A stretch of 64,000 bases of DNA, taken from positions 62,001 through 126,000 of the forward strand of contig BDSI01000095.1 of the NCBI GenBank assembly GCA_003117195.1, given 5' to 3'. The stretch is from Eudorina sp. 2006-703-Eu-15 (lineage: Eukaryota; Chlorophyta; Chlorophyceae; Chlamydomonadales; Volvocaceae). The notes beneath the pieces are model-generated. The model ran no database searches. It was not told the origin of the DNA and was given only the letters and a program-made list of their open reading frames with translations. Shown piece by piece: positions 46,179 through 57,400 of the stretch (positions within the stretch are counted from its first letter, which is position 1; each line of letters begins with the position of its first letter). The translations under genes were made by a program, and so were the position numbers.

Positions 46179-49100
46179 ATGGGAAAGAATGATTTCCTCA
46201 CCCCTAAGGCGGTGGGTCTTAGCATCAAGGCGTTGAGCCGTTGACGCGCGCGTGCTCATAACCTCAAGCTTATGATTCTGAAGTTAAACATATCAAGAGC
46301 AAAATTTCGTGCTGTCTTTACATCGTGCAGATTGCAAATCGGATCAAGGCGAAGGGCTTGCAGAAGCTTCGCTGGTACTGTCAGTTATGCCAGAAGCAGT
46401 GTCGCGACGAGAACGGCTTCAAATGCCACCAAACCAGCGAGGGGCACAGGCGGCAGATGGAGCTGTTTGGGATGAACCCGCATCGCGTCGTGGAGGGCTA
46501 TTCCGAGGAGTTTGAAAGGGAGTTCATGGACCACCTGCGCCGCGCGTGAGTACCGGAGCGCAGCGGCCCGGTCGCAAGCCAACTGCTCTTTACGCGGTCT
46601 CGTGACGGGGTGCACGGTCAGGCGCGGTCTGATAAGAGGCCCCGGGGCTCCTCCGTGTGGTGTGGACGGGTCCCGAGGGACAACGGGTGCGACCCTCCCG
46701 GCGCCCTGCCTCCCACCTCCTCACCCTTTCCTCCCCCTCCCTCGTCCCCTCACCCCCTATCCCCTCACCGGCCCTAACCCTACTCCGACACCCGCGTCCT
46801 CCCTCCCTTCGGCGCAAACCTCCGCGCGGACCACCGCTCTGGCAGCAAGCAGCGCGGCTCCAATGCGTCCCCCAGTTTTGCCTGCACCCCACCCCAACCC
46901 GGCCCTGGCAGTCAGCCCAGCGCATCCTTGCCTACCAGTCTCCTCTGTATGTACCCCACACCCCACACCCCGCCCCCGCGCCGGTGTGCGCAGCCATCCG
47001 TTCTCTCGCGTCCTGGCCAAGAACGTGTACAACGAGTACATCAACGACCGCCACCACATCCACATGAACGCCACCCGCTGGCTCACGCTCACCGAGTTCG
47101 TCAAGTACCTGGGGCGCAGCGGTGAGCGCCCCGCCGCCCTCGGGGGGTTGAGAAGGGGAGGCGCCGGGCAGGGAGGGCACCGGGAACCCGTGCGGGGTGT
47201 GACCACCACCGGGCAGGGCGGGCACCGGGCAGGGCGACACCGGGCAGGGCGGGCACCGGGCAGGGCGACACCGGGCAGGGCGACACCGGGCAGGGCGACA
47301 CCGGGCAGGGCGACACCGGGCAGGGCGACACCGGGCAGGGCGACACCGGGCAGGGCGACACCGGGCAGGGCGCTGTCCCGCCACGGGGAGCCCGTGGGGG
47401 ACCCGAGGGGGGCCCGAGAGCGGCGAGGCGGGACACCGGGGGAGAGGGGCGCTTGCACTTCACCACGCGCAGGGAGCGAGGTGGAGGGATCAGTGCGGTG
47501 GCGGGGCTTGCCGGGGGGGAAGGGAGGAAAGGTTGCTGCCACCACACGCGCGTGGTGGCGTGCCAGTCCGGGGTGTGTGCACCCCAGGGTTGAGGACTGG
47601 GGTGTGTGTAGTGTGTGATTGGTGTTACGGGGTCCGGCATGATGCCGTGTCATGGCCTCGCGATGTGGCGGTGCGCTGACGGCCTCCCCTCCTCGGGAAC
47701 ACCCCTCCCCCCACACACCCTCGCAGGGCAGTGCAAGGTGGATGAGACGGAGAAGGGCTGGTACATCACGCTCATACACAAGGTGAGGTGACATGTGACA
47801 GCGCCCGCTGGGAGGGGGAGGTTGCGGTGATCTGGGGTCGACCGAGTGGTCCCAGGCGGTACTGTACCAACGATGGACGCGGCCACCACCTCCGCTCCGC
47901 TCCGCTCGCCACATCCCGCGCTCAGCTCTCCGCCACGTTGCACACGCACCCACGACTGGACTCGACTGCCCGTCATGCCGGGAGCCGGGACCCCCTTGCT
48001 GTCAGTCCATAAAAGGCAGCGCCCCTCGCGCCTTCAAACATCTACCCATTTGCTGTATCCCCTCCCCCCCTCGCGCGCCCCCCTCAGGACCCCAAGATGC
48101 AGCTGGAGGAGGAGCGGCGCAACAAGCGGACGGAGGTGGAGCGGGAGGAGGAGGAGCGGCACATGGCGGCGCTGCAGGAGCAGGCAAGCCGCAAGGGGGC
48201 GAAGGGGGCGGGGCTTTCACCGGAGGGCGGGAGGGGGACTGCACCGTTTGAGGGGGAGGGGGGGAGGGGGAAAAGGAGATTCGAGATCACGGGGGGGTGG
48301 GGGGGAAATGACCCGAAGTTAACCGATTCGTCTTGACCCAAACCCAAACCCACGCGACCTGACCTGGGCCGAACCGAACCGACCCAAACCCAGATCGAGC
48401 GCGCAAAGCGGGCCCGTCTCGAAAAGGGCGAGCCGCTGAGTGAGGAGGAGGACGACGAGGAGGCGCACGTGCTGCAGCGGGACGAGAACGAGGTGAGGGA
48501 GGGGGCCCTGCCTTGCTTGATAAGCAGGTGTTTTTTTTGACAGGTTGGAAAGGGATGAGTGACGCAACAAGATGTGGGCGAGGTAAGGGAGGGCTGGCAG
48601 GCAAGGGTGTAGGGTGGGAGTGGACCTTGCCGCCGTAAGCAGCCAGGGACAAGGAGGTGGTGTGTTTAGAAATGCAACCCGGTGGTGGGGGTGTGGGTGG
48701 TGGGGGTTTAGGGGTACCTGTGTGTGGGCGTGCTCTGCAGGCGGTGCTGGCTGCGCGCTCCCTCCCCTCCCCTCCCCTCCGATCTAGTAGGTGAGTCGTC
48801 GCCGCCATGCAATCTTCCCGCCCGTGCAGGCCCCCTTGAAGATCAGCCTGGGCGGGGGCGCGGGCCCGGGGGCTTCCGCCGCCGCAGGGGCTCGGGGCGC
48901 GGCGGCTGCGGGCGGCGCCGCTGCGAGCGTCTTTGGAGACGATGACGGTGGGTTTGACGAGAAATGAGAAAAACTCAGATCCAGAACATATCCAGACACA
49001 CTCAACAGGCTTAATGTTGTGTGGTCTTTGGCGCCCCCACGTGCTGGCTGGTACCCGGTGACACCCGCAGATGCGGACGCGGACGCGGACGGGGCGGCCG

Positions 49101-52074
49101 CGGGGTCTTCGGGACGTGGCGGGGCCTCGGCGAGGCCAGGCGGGGGCCACAAGCGCAGCAAGCTGGACGAGCTGATGCAGGTGGGGTGGGGTGGGGTGGG
49201 GTGGGGTGGGGACTGCACGGGGACGCGGTGCCGTGCGCGACGCTGTGCCGCGCCGCCCGGTACGTTCCGCCCGGCGCCCGAGAGGGGTAGGGGACGTAGG
49301 TAGGAGGAAGGGTCCAGGGAGGAGCGGCCCGGGTACACACCGTACTCCAGGAGGGATGTAGCGTGATGCGCTGATGCCGGGTGCGTCAAAAGCACGGGTT
49401 CGGAGGACAAGTGCTGCTGCTTCTTTCATCTGCTGCTGCTGTTGGAGCTGCTTTTGCGCGGCCCGGTTCCTAAATGCAGCGTTTAGTTATGTGGTGGTTA
49501 AGCACGCAGGGCAGGGCAGGGCTGAAGCGTCTGAAACGACGACGCGCGGCTGCCGCACTCCACAGCCGCCCAAGACTTCCGGGCAGTTGACAGCCCATGC
49601 TGCAGGGCGGTCAAGTGTCCGGAAGTCGCGCAGCATGGCCGTATTCCACGTGTCATTCGGCTCGCGCGCGCGAGGCCCGCTTCCCACGTGAACCGCATCC
49701 TGCGGCGTCTACAGCAGGTAGTACCATCCTGTCCTGTCCGTGCTCCAGTCATCCCGATCTCCCAACTCCCAACGACACGCGCCCACGTGCACTTGGCCCT
49801 ACCCACGCCCGCCCCTGCTGCACCAGGCTGAGCTGCGGGCCAAGTCCAACGCGGCCGCCTCCGCCTCCTCCTCCGCGGACGGCGGTCGCCGATTGGACCA
49901 CTGGTGGGTGGGTGGCTGCGGGGGCCCCGGGGCACCGCGTCACGAGGCATATGACGGGGTTAAAAATACAGCCCAGGCATATGAACGGATGTGGGGTGCG
50001 GGTGCTGCTGCACCCATGGCTGCCAAGCTGCCCGGTTTGCCGGGACCGTTGAAGGACGCGGCTGCCGCAGCGCCCTGCGGTCCCTGCGCGCCCGTGTGGG
50101 GCTGTTTCGGATGGACCCGGGGCATGGCAGCGACCCGAATGGGGGCAGTGGACTGGCGCCGTGGCTGCCATGCGCGCTGGTTTCCCCTCCCCCACACCTG
50201 TACACCCCCGTCACCCCCTCCCCGCCCCCCCCCCGACTCTGGGTCACTTCGCTGGACATCCGCGCATCTCTTTGCTGAGTCGGCGCTAGGTTTGCCGGCT
50301 TGCCGCTGTCTGTGGACGTGTACTGCTTTGATCAGTCAGTTACTAGCGATCCATCCAGTGTCATGTGACCGCCGGGCCCGCATGCATTGCATTGGCAAAG
50401 ACTGCCGGTGCGCCGCTTGCGCTATGGTGTTTGCAGGCTTGCACCCGGGATTGTGGTGAAGGTACTGGCCAAGGAGCTCCGAGACCATGGGTTTTACAAA
50501 GAAAAGGTACGGAACGTTGCGCCACCCCCCCTCCTCAACCTTGATGCATGGGTGCATTTGGAAAGCGGTCACGTATTGGCTCACGGAGAATTTTGTATTT
50601 ATAATTAGCATAACATATCAAGGACACCGTGGTGTAGTGGAATCACGTCTGTCTCACACACAGGAGGTCCCCAGATCGAAACTGGGCGGTGTCATTTTCT
50701 GTGAGACTGATTGTATTGACATGGTTTGTCTTTCTCCTAAACTTTGTTGCACACATCAATTATCACATTACTATGATAACGAGATGGTGAGCCGCGTTTT
50801 CCTGATTTCCGCGACCGGGGAAAGCAGTGCTCCCTCCCTGCGGCTTGACATAGGGCATCCCCATTTTTGTCTCCAAGCAATGGCGCCCATGCAGCTCACC
50901 TCCCATGCCATCCCCCGACAATCACCTCCGGCCCCTTTGCTCCCAACCCATTCACGGCCGCCCCACGCCCCACCCCATCCGGTCATCCTGGACTTGGTTT
51001 TATAATTAATTAACCGTTACAAGGTGGACCCGTATCCCGACCGGGTGTTCCAACGGGCCCAGATAGCTCGTAGGTGCCTCGTCTCATCAACCCCTACCAA
51101 GGACTGCGCACCCATCCTCCATCACCCACGGGGGGGTCACGCAGCCATACCGGCCACTACACCAGGTTACCAGCGCGCCAGGATTGGTTTGTGGTTTCAA
51201 CCCCCTCCCACTCCGACCGCCCTGCCTCCCCTCGCCTGCTGCAGGGTGTTGTGGAGCGAGTCATAGACCGCTACGTGGGAGAGGTCTCCATGCTGGCTGA
51301 CGGCACGGTGGTGCGGGTGGACCAAGCGCAGCTGGAGACCGTCATTCCGGCCCCGGGGGGCCGCGTGCTGGTCCTCAACGGGACGTACAGGGGGACACGG
51401 TGGGTGGGTGGGTGGGTGGGCGCCGCGCCCCTGCGCTCGAACCGTTAGCCTTGCTCGGTAGTTACAGTCAGCTCGGTTTGTCGTTGCCTCTCCTCATCCT
51501 CCGCTGTGTGCCTGCGCTCGCCACCCCCTCCCCGCGTCCCCACCCGACGCCGCCGCAGGGGCACATTGGTGTCCATCGACACGGCCAAGTACCAGGCGCA
51601 GGTGCGTGCTCTGCTCTGCTCGGGAGGGAGGGAAGGATGCGTGTAGGAATTTGGTAGACATATTTATACTGCGCTGCTGCCAGGGAGGAGGGAGGGCGGG
51701 AGGGTGGGGGCACCTGCTGTCTGGTTGGGGACCTCCGGGGAGGTCCTCCGCGGGTCCCCGCCGGAGGCCCCTCACCCTCACCCTCACCCTCACCTCGGGG
51801 GCCCACACGCACAGGGTGGTCGGGTGTCTTGGTGGGGGAGCGCCTCGCGATGGACCGTCATGGTCGGTGTTCGGGGGTCGGGTCACGCTACCCGCCCACC
51901 CCGTACCGGACCCACGTGGTTTACGTCACCTCTCCCCCGTGTTCGTCGCTTCATCCACCTCCGCGCTCCGCCCCGCAGGTCCAGCTGGGCGAGGGCCCCG
52001 CCAAGGGCAAGGAGGTCTGGCTGGAGTACGAGGACGTCAGCAAGCTGGACTCGGGCACCGCGGGGGCGAGGTAG
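46179..52074 (+). CDS. KIN17: KIN17 DNA/RNA-binding protein, 13 exons, 431 aa
   Basis: Conserved nuclear zinc-finger protein associated with DNA repair, replication and the spliceosome. Phase-consistent exons: 46179-46211, 46331-46545, 46994-47121, 47727-47782, 48088-48183, 48394-48492, 48830-48947, 49071-49180, 49827-49903, 50437-50506, 51245-51399, 51559-51601, 51979-52074. The start MGKNDFLTPKA and the zinc finger WYCQLCQKQC…GFKCHQTSEGH (Cys28, Cys31, His44, His50) match family positions. The winged-helix KIN17 domain follows (HPFSRVLAKNVYNEYI, MNATRWLTLTEFVKYLG, KGWYITLIH), then a Glu/Arg-rich coiled coil. A Gly/Ala/Asp linker leads to the tandem SH3/KOW C-terminal module (LAPGIVVKVLAKEL, GTYRGTRGTLVSIDTAKYQA). 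The length is slightly above human (393) and plant orthologues because of the linker. Intron 5 uses a GC donor and intron 10 houses a tRNA gene. Confidence 0.95.
47206..47373. repeat. 15-bp minisatellite in KIN17 intron 3
   Basis: About ten tandem copies of GACACCGGGCAGGGC (some GGGCACCGGGCAGGGC) begin less than 100 bases after the exon 3 donor. Because the unit is 15 bases, all frames stay open and produce long spurious repeat proteins on both strands. Confidence 0.92.
48184..48393 (+). other. KIN17: GC–AG intron (KIN17 intron 5)
   Basis: Exon 5 must end after GAGCAG at 48183 to keep the family reading ALQEQ-IERAKRARLEKGE in phase. The next bases are GCAAGC, a non-canonical GC donor with otherwise good consensus, and the intron closes at a normal CCCAG. 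No GT donor nearby preserves the frame without inserting Gly-rich sequence. Confidence 0.75.
50623..50694 (+). tRNA. tRNA-Val(CAC) inside KIN17 intron 10
   Basis: A 72-nt cloverleaf. Acceptor GACACCG (50623-50629) pairs perfectly with CGGTGTC (50687-50693), discriminator A50694. The D-arm GTGTAGTGGAATCACG is of Val type. The anticodon stem TCTGT/ACAGG (one T·G pair) holds the loop CTCACAC with anticodon CAC. The T stem is CCCAG/CTGGG. A TTTT pol III terminator follows at 50695-50698. The T loop reads ATCGAAA, so position 54 is A instead of the usual T. It is transcribed in the same direction as the host gene and needs no intron. Confidence 0.93.
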
Positions 52075-54407
52075 AGCCGAGGTAGAGCCGAGGTAGAGAG
52101 AACGCACTGAGCCGAGGTGGGGACGGCCTCCGGGTGCCGCACCGCCGCCTCATGTCGCGCCTCTTGGGTAACCAGCGGTCGGGCTGGGGGACCCTGGAGG
52201 ACAACGTCATCGCGGTGAGGCCGCCCGTGGGTCAGTCAGGGAAACATCCCCACATCCAGTGTGTTTAGATAAGAGACCAGTGTGTAGGACACGGACCCAT
52301 ATCCAGCGTGTGTGCACAGGAAACAGCCAGACCAACGAACCGGTACCCGCCCGAGTACACGGGATGGGATGGGATGTAACGGGGCCCGCCGCGGGCCCCC
52401 GAGCAATGCACCGGGACCGGCTGTCTGTACCTCTTGAGCTGACCGGCGGGCCTTACCTCCCTGCCCAAGCGGCGTGTCGTGTCGTGTTGTGGCGACGTGC
52501 GAGCGCGGGCGGGGTAGGGGGTAGGGGGCGGAGGGCAGCGCCTGGGGGCACCTAGGGGCGAGGGGCCCCGCGCCTCCCCGAGCGGGCAGGGCTGGGAGGC
52601 AAACATGCGGTGGCGCGTGGCGTGGCGACTACCCCTGGGCGCAAGGCTTTGGTGGGGGGAACCCGACGAGGGGCGCGGCGCAGAGGCTCGTTGGCGTTGC
52701 CCGGAAGTGGTAATGCCCGGGCTCTGGTGCTGGTGCTGGTTCTGGGCCGGGTACTGCAGGGGGCCGCTGTGATCGATCTTGACTCGATGGTGGTGGTGGT
52801 GGTCTGGTGGCTGATCGAGTCGCCCGTATGACTGTCCCGGGGGACGTGCTGGTGGCCAACTGGCCATATGAGCCCGGGTCCCCCGGCGGCCGTTTTCGGT
52901 GCTTGCGGTTCTTGCGGTGCTGTGCAGAGGATCCGCAAATATGGGCCGTGGTGCTGTGGGGTGGGTTTGTGCGTGTGTTGGAGGACGTTCCGACGAGGGA
53001 CCCAGGTCACGGCCGGCTCTCCGGCCGACCCCCCTCTGCCCACCAAGCCATCAGCGGCTCCCTCCGATCTCTTTGTGGCGTGGTGCGGGATATGATGCGG
53101 GGCGGGGGACGGTGCGCACACGGAAGGTCACGCACGAAGGGAGGTCCCGACCAGGGTCCGGAGTCAGGGACTGGGTCAGCACCGAGGCTGCCCCAGCACC
53201 GGAAGCCGGCATCGGCGGCGCGTGCGGGGGACCGCTCGCGGCACGGCAGCCCGTAACTGCCCCACCCAAGCCGTCTGCAAAGCAGGCATGGCGACCTCGT
53301 GCCCTTGCCGACGTTGCAAATGGCAGCAGCTGGCAGGAGGGCAGGGCAAGGTATCTTGGTCCATTAGGTTCGGGCTGGGACCGCGGCAATCCTGCAAAAG
53401 CTGGGCTGAGCCAAAGGGGCGGTCGATCCCCCGTGTCGATTTGTAGCGTCCGGGTCAGGGGATGCGCCGTGAGGCACAGCTGGTGTGGTAAGGTAACAGC
53501 AGGGAGAGGGAAGGAGGCAAGGCGACGTCCTGAAAACGTCTTGTGAAGCGCTTCTGATTGTACTTAGTTCAGGATCCGTGCGCGGGGCGGGTCACGGGCG
53601 GGTTGCAAGGACGACGGCCCCTTGCCTGCCTTTAGCTTCGAGATCGCCGACAACGAGATTTGGCACCTGAAGACTGGCGACAAGGCTCTTCCGAAATTGG
53701 CTTTCAACCTGCGGCCGATGTCCCTTCGGTACCTTGCGAGTACAGACTTTGGAGTGCACGCATGAATTACCAACGGGAAGCCTTCTGAGAACAAGGAAAC
53801 TTAGAAAAACGTCAAGATATTGGTGTGAGATTTGTTCGTGCGGTTGAGGTAAGCCTGTATGATGCGCACGGAGGACGGGGCCTGCTCCTCGGCGGAATCA
53901 AGAAACCAAACCTCGGCCGCGCATCGGCAATCTCGTGCTTCCCAAAGCACAGCCGTTATAAAAGAAATTTATAACTTTGTTGGAAGGAATTGTTGGTTGC
54001 AAAGCTGCACGTAATGTCAGCGGGTCATCGACGTCGACCCCGCGACACGACAGGCAACCCGACGCCACATCACTTATAAACAGCGGAATACCAGTAAGCC
54101 TACAGGTATCCATATAATTTCACTATATGGTCCTCCATTGATAAGCATAGTAAACGAAATATCTACACGAAGCTGTTTATCCCTAACCGTCGCGAGAAGC
54201 GAATAAGGGCGCCCTTAAGGTTTAAGTCACGCTATCGCTTCGTTGACAATTCTATTATCTTTGTAGTATTATTTCATCCCACAAGGTTGCCTTTCGAGAC
54301 GTCCAAAGCCAGGTCGACACTCCAGGTCGCATCCGAGTCCGTCCCAATTCGTGCGGTGGTCCCGATCTTTGTCACGCAGATATCACGCAGCTCTCATAAT
54401 ATAGTAC
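52075..54407. other. Spacer after KIN17 with unassigned possible exons
   Basis: Contains the KIN17 3' UTR at the left and, at the right, an AT-rich stretch (about 53770-54400) that likely holds the promoter of the gene starting at 54408. Two exon-like pieces at 52152-52214 and 53636-53765 are listed separately. Nothing else coding is evident. Confidence 0.45.
52152..53765 (+). CDS. Possible unrecognised gene (first and last exon candidates only)
   Basis: Two pieces look like real exons but cannot be joined directly. At 52152-52214 an ATG opens a 21-codon stretch (MSRLLGNQRSGWGTLEDNVI) ending exactly at a GTGAGG donor in phase 0. At 53636-53765 a good acceptor (TGCCTTTAG) opens a 43-codon stretch that is not low-complexity: FEIADNEIWHLKTGDKALPK, then LAFNLRPMSLRYLASTDFGV, ending with a TGA stop. 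This second exon begins in phase 2, so at least one middle exon would be needed. A segment near 52926 (after TGCTGTGCAG, reading RIRKYGPW) is one possibility. No family is recognised. It may instead be a decayed gene or an unrelated pair of chance exons. Confidence 0.3.
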
Positions 54408-57400
54408 ATGGAGATGGTTGTGAATACCAAGTTGAACACAGGAGACGTGGAGGGCGAAGATTACGACTGCGCCGCTCTTGAGTCGTCCTTGTCTAGCCTG
54501 CTGGGGTTTCTTGACCCGACCTCGAACGGGCAAACTCGAGGCACCATGGAAAGAGTTTTTACTTCACCTTCAGGAAATCCGGTTGATGCCCCAGCATCTG
54601 GGAGGACCGCCGGCGGGGACCCGAAGCAGCCTCAACCTTCCGAGGCCTCGACACCGGCCGACCAACCTGAACCTTCTTTGGAGGCACAAAGTCAACAACA
54701 ACCACAACGACAACCGAGCGCTGGGGGATCTGACGCAGCGGTAAACAGCGCGGACAATGCGGCCGGCAACTCCCAACCCAAGTCCGGCACGGAGGCCGAC
54801 GCGCGCGAGCAGCAGGACCATTCCGCGACCCAGATGGCCGCGCTGCCGACTTCCGGCGCCCAGCTTTTTGCGGAGGACACCGTTGTGGCGGCAGTCGCGA
54901 AAAGAGCCTCGATCTCTTCCTGCTCCAGTGACGGGGCCGTGAGCAGCAACGCGAGCAACGTTGCGCCGGAGCTTGGCGTCAAGGTTGCCGACGTGTGCCG
55001 CGCAACCGTGCGGGTGAGCCAAGGAAGCGCACAGGATCTTTACCTTTGTTGTTGAGTTATTTTGAACGCCTGGTGGTTGACCGCAAACCGCGAAACAGCT
55101 GCAGTCTTTCTACTGGCCAGTTGTGAGATGCCTTGTTTGTTACTTCTGGGTGCTTGTTTTCCGCGGTCAGGCCGTTGTCTCGACTTCACCCTGAGCTGAT
55201 GTCCCGACTCGATTAGCGCGCGCGAGAAGCTCGGGGCCCGCAAAGTTGCACATCATAGTTGGCAACGAGACCCGTACGTAATTCGCCGGCCGCTGTGCTT
55301 GGCGCTGTTGCAAACTGCTTTCTAGAACATTATGCGCTGCTGCCCAAATCGTTAATATCTGGGCAGCAGCACCCGGCTGCCGAGACCTCCCTGCGCACTC
55401 ACGATCGTTGCTTTTCTTCGTGGCCGCGCCCGCCTCTGTGCGCGCAGGACATGCTGAAGGACGTCCTGCTGGAGACGCTGCCCTTCAAGGTGAGGTTGCG
55501 GTCTTTGAAGTGCTGTCTCCCGCGCGCGTCGACGGGCGTACTGGGGCACGTTCCCCTTCACATGTTGACCTGTCCTGTACACCTCGCACTCGTGCCAGCC
55601 CACGCCGCGACCCTCTCCCCTCTCCGAATGAAGGGTACCGCCAACAAGTCATCACCGCTGCTCGCTGCCGCTGCCGCTGCCGCCTTTGGCACATCACGAT
55701 TTCCCCCTTTGCTTAGGACGCCGTGGAGGTGATGTTCAAAATGGACTCCCACAGCGGCTGGAGCAACATCTCATCGTCAGCATCGACCCTGATCGCGTCG
55801 TCAGTGCGGCTCGAAAGCGGCGCCGCCGGCGCCGCCGCGGCGGCGGCTTCCGCCGCCCTGCCGCCGCCGTACCGCGGCAGCGCAAGCCTCCCGGCGACGC
55901 CTGCCAAGAGCGCTCCCTGTGGTGTCGCCATCCCGCCGTCTCTGACGGTGCCGCCGCTGCTGCCGTTGCACGGCATGTCGTCCCACGTGTACGACGTCAA
56001 AACGGCGGCGGCAGCCATGGCGGCCGCCGCCGTCGGCACGCCGTCGCCGCCGCCGCCGCCGCCCCCGCCGCCGCTGCTGCCGCCATCGGCCGGTCTCAGT
56101 TCCCCGGCCGGCTCCTCCGCCATTGCCCTGGCACCTCTGACGCCTGCGCGCTCCGCGCCCGGTGCTCTTCCCCCGCCGGCCTTCGGCCACCTCCCCAGCG
56201 GCGTCGGCAGTCCGACGCCAGCTGAGGGCGCCGCCGGGCTCGGCAGCGGCAGCTCCACACCCATGGCCAGCGGCCCCGGCGGCATTGCCGTTGGAGTGTC
56301 TGACGCCGCCGGCGCGCCGGCCGGCCCGTCGTCGTCCCTGCTCCTGACGCTGCTTCAGCAGCACCCCAATCTGGTGGATTGCCTGCAGCAGAACCCCCAG
56401 CTGCTGTCTTCCATTTTGAACGTGTCCGGCGCCAGTGGCGGCGGCGGCAGCGGCGGCGGCGGTGGTCCGGTCGAGGGGCTGGTCGCGGCGGCCGCCGCCG
56501 CCGCCGCCGCCGGTGGCTCAGCCGGCATGGGATCGCCGTACAGTGAGGCGAGCGGCGGCGGCGGCGCCGGCGCCTTCGGCGGCATGCTGCCCGGCCTCCA
56601 CCCTCCGCCGCTGGGTAGCCCAATGACCAGCGGCCTCCGTTCCCCGCCTGCCCTACCATCTCCGGTGTCCCACGGTGCCGGTATCTGGGGCAGCCCGGTA
56701 CCGACCCATGGGTCACCGCTGCCCGCCGTCGGCGCGTTCGGAAGCCCGCAGCCCCACGGCGGCGGCGGCGGCGGAGGAGGGCTGGAGGCGTTCCACGCGC
56801 TGATGGGCGGCTTCGGCGGCGGCGGCGGCGCCGCCGCTGCCGGCGGCGCGGCCGGCGGACTGGTGCTCCAGGGAACTGACCCGACGGCGGCAGGGTACTC
56901 GTGCAAGACGTTTGAGGAGCTCAGCCCTGCCGTACGGGACAAGATCCAGAGCGTGCTCGACAGCTGCGGGCCCCACATCCGGGTGAGCGTGTGGCGCCAT
57001 GCGGCCCACAGCCGCAGTCGCCGCGAGGTGCTCGGGAACGGAAGTACCGAGCGCGTGGGCCGTGTGTACTGTCGTGCAGTGTACGTGTACGACAGTGCAC
57101 TGTCGTGCGCGTAAGTCGTGTGGTAGGATCTGATTGGGGATCTGTCGTACCTGCGGCGCCGAAGTCCAGAGGCAAAGAAGAGGGCGAGGTCGACAGGACA
57201 TCGAAAACTTGATCGGGGACTGCTGTAGGCACCGGGCTGAAGCATTTTTGCACCAGTAGCAGCAGCACCAGCAGAAGTAGCAGCACCACCAGCAGGCAAT
57301 GAGGGCATGAACTGCTGGGACGTAGCGAGAGACGCAACCGCTCTTTTGGTTTCAAGTACCGTACCGTGACCTCCGTGGCCCCGCCGCGCACCACCGCCCC

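Noticed and set aside
47206..47373. Regularly spaced repeat considered as a CRISPR array
   Set aside because: Units are contiguous with no unique spacers, and the context is a eukaryotic intron.
46757..47953. 398-codon open frame on the minus strand opposite KIN17
   Set aside because: It is created by the 15-bp minisatellite and GC-rich antisense of KIN17 exons; the protein is Arg/Pro/Cys repeat with no domain.
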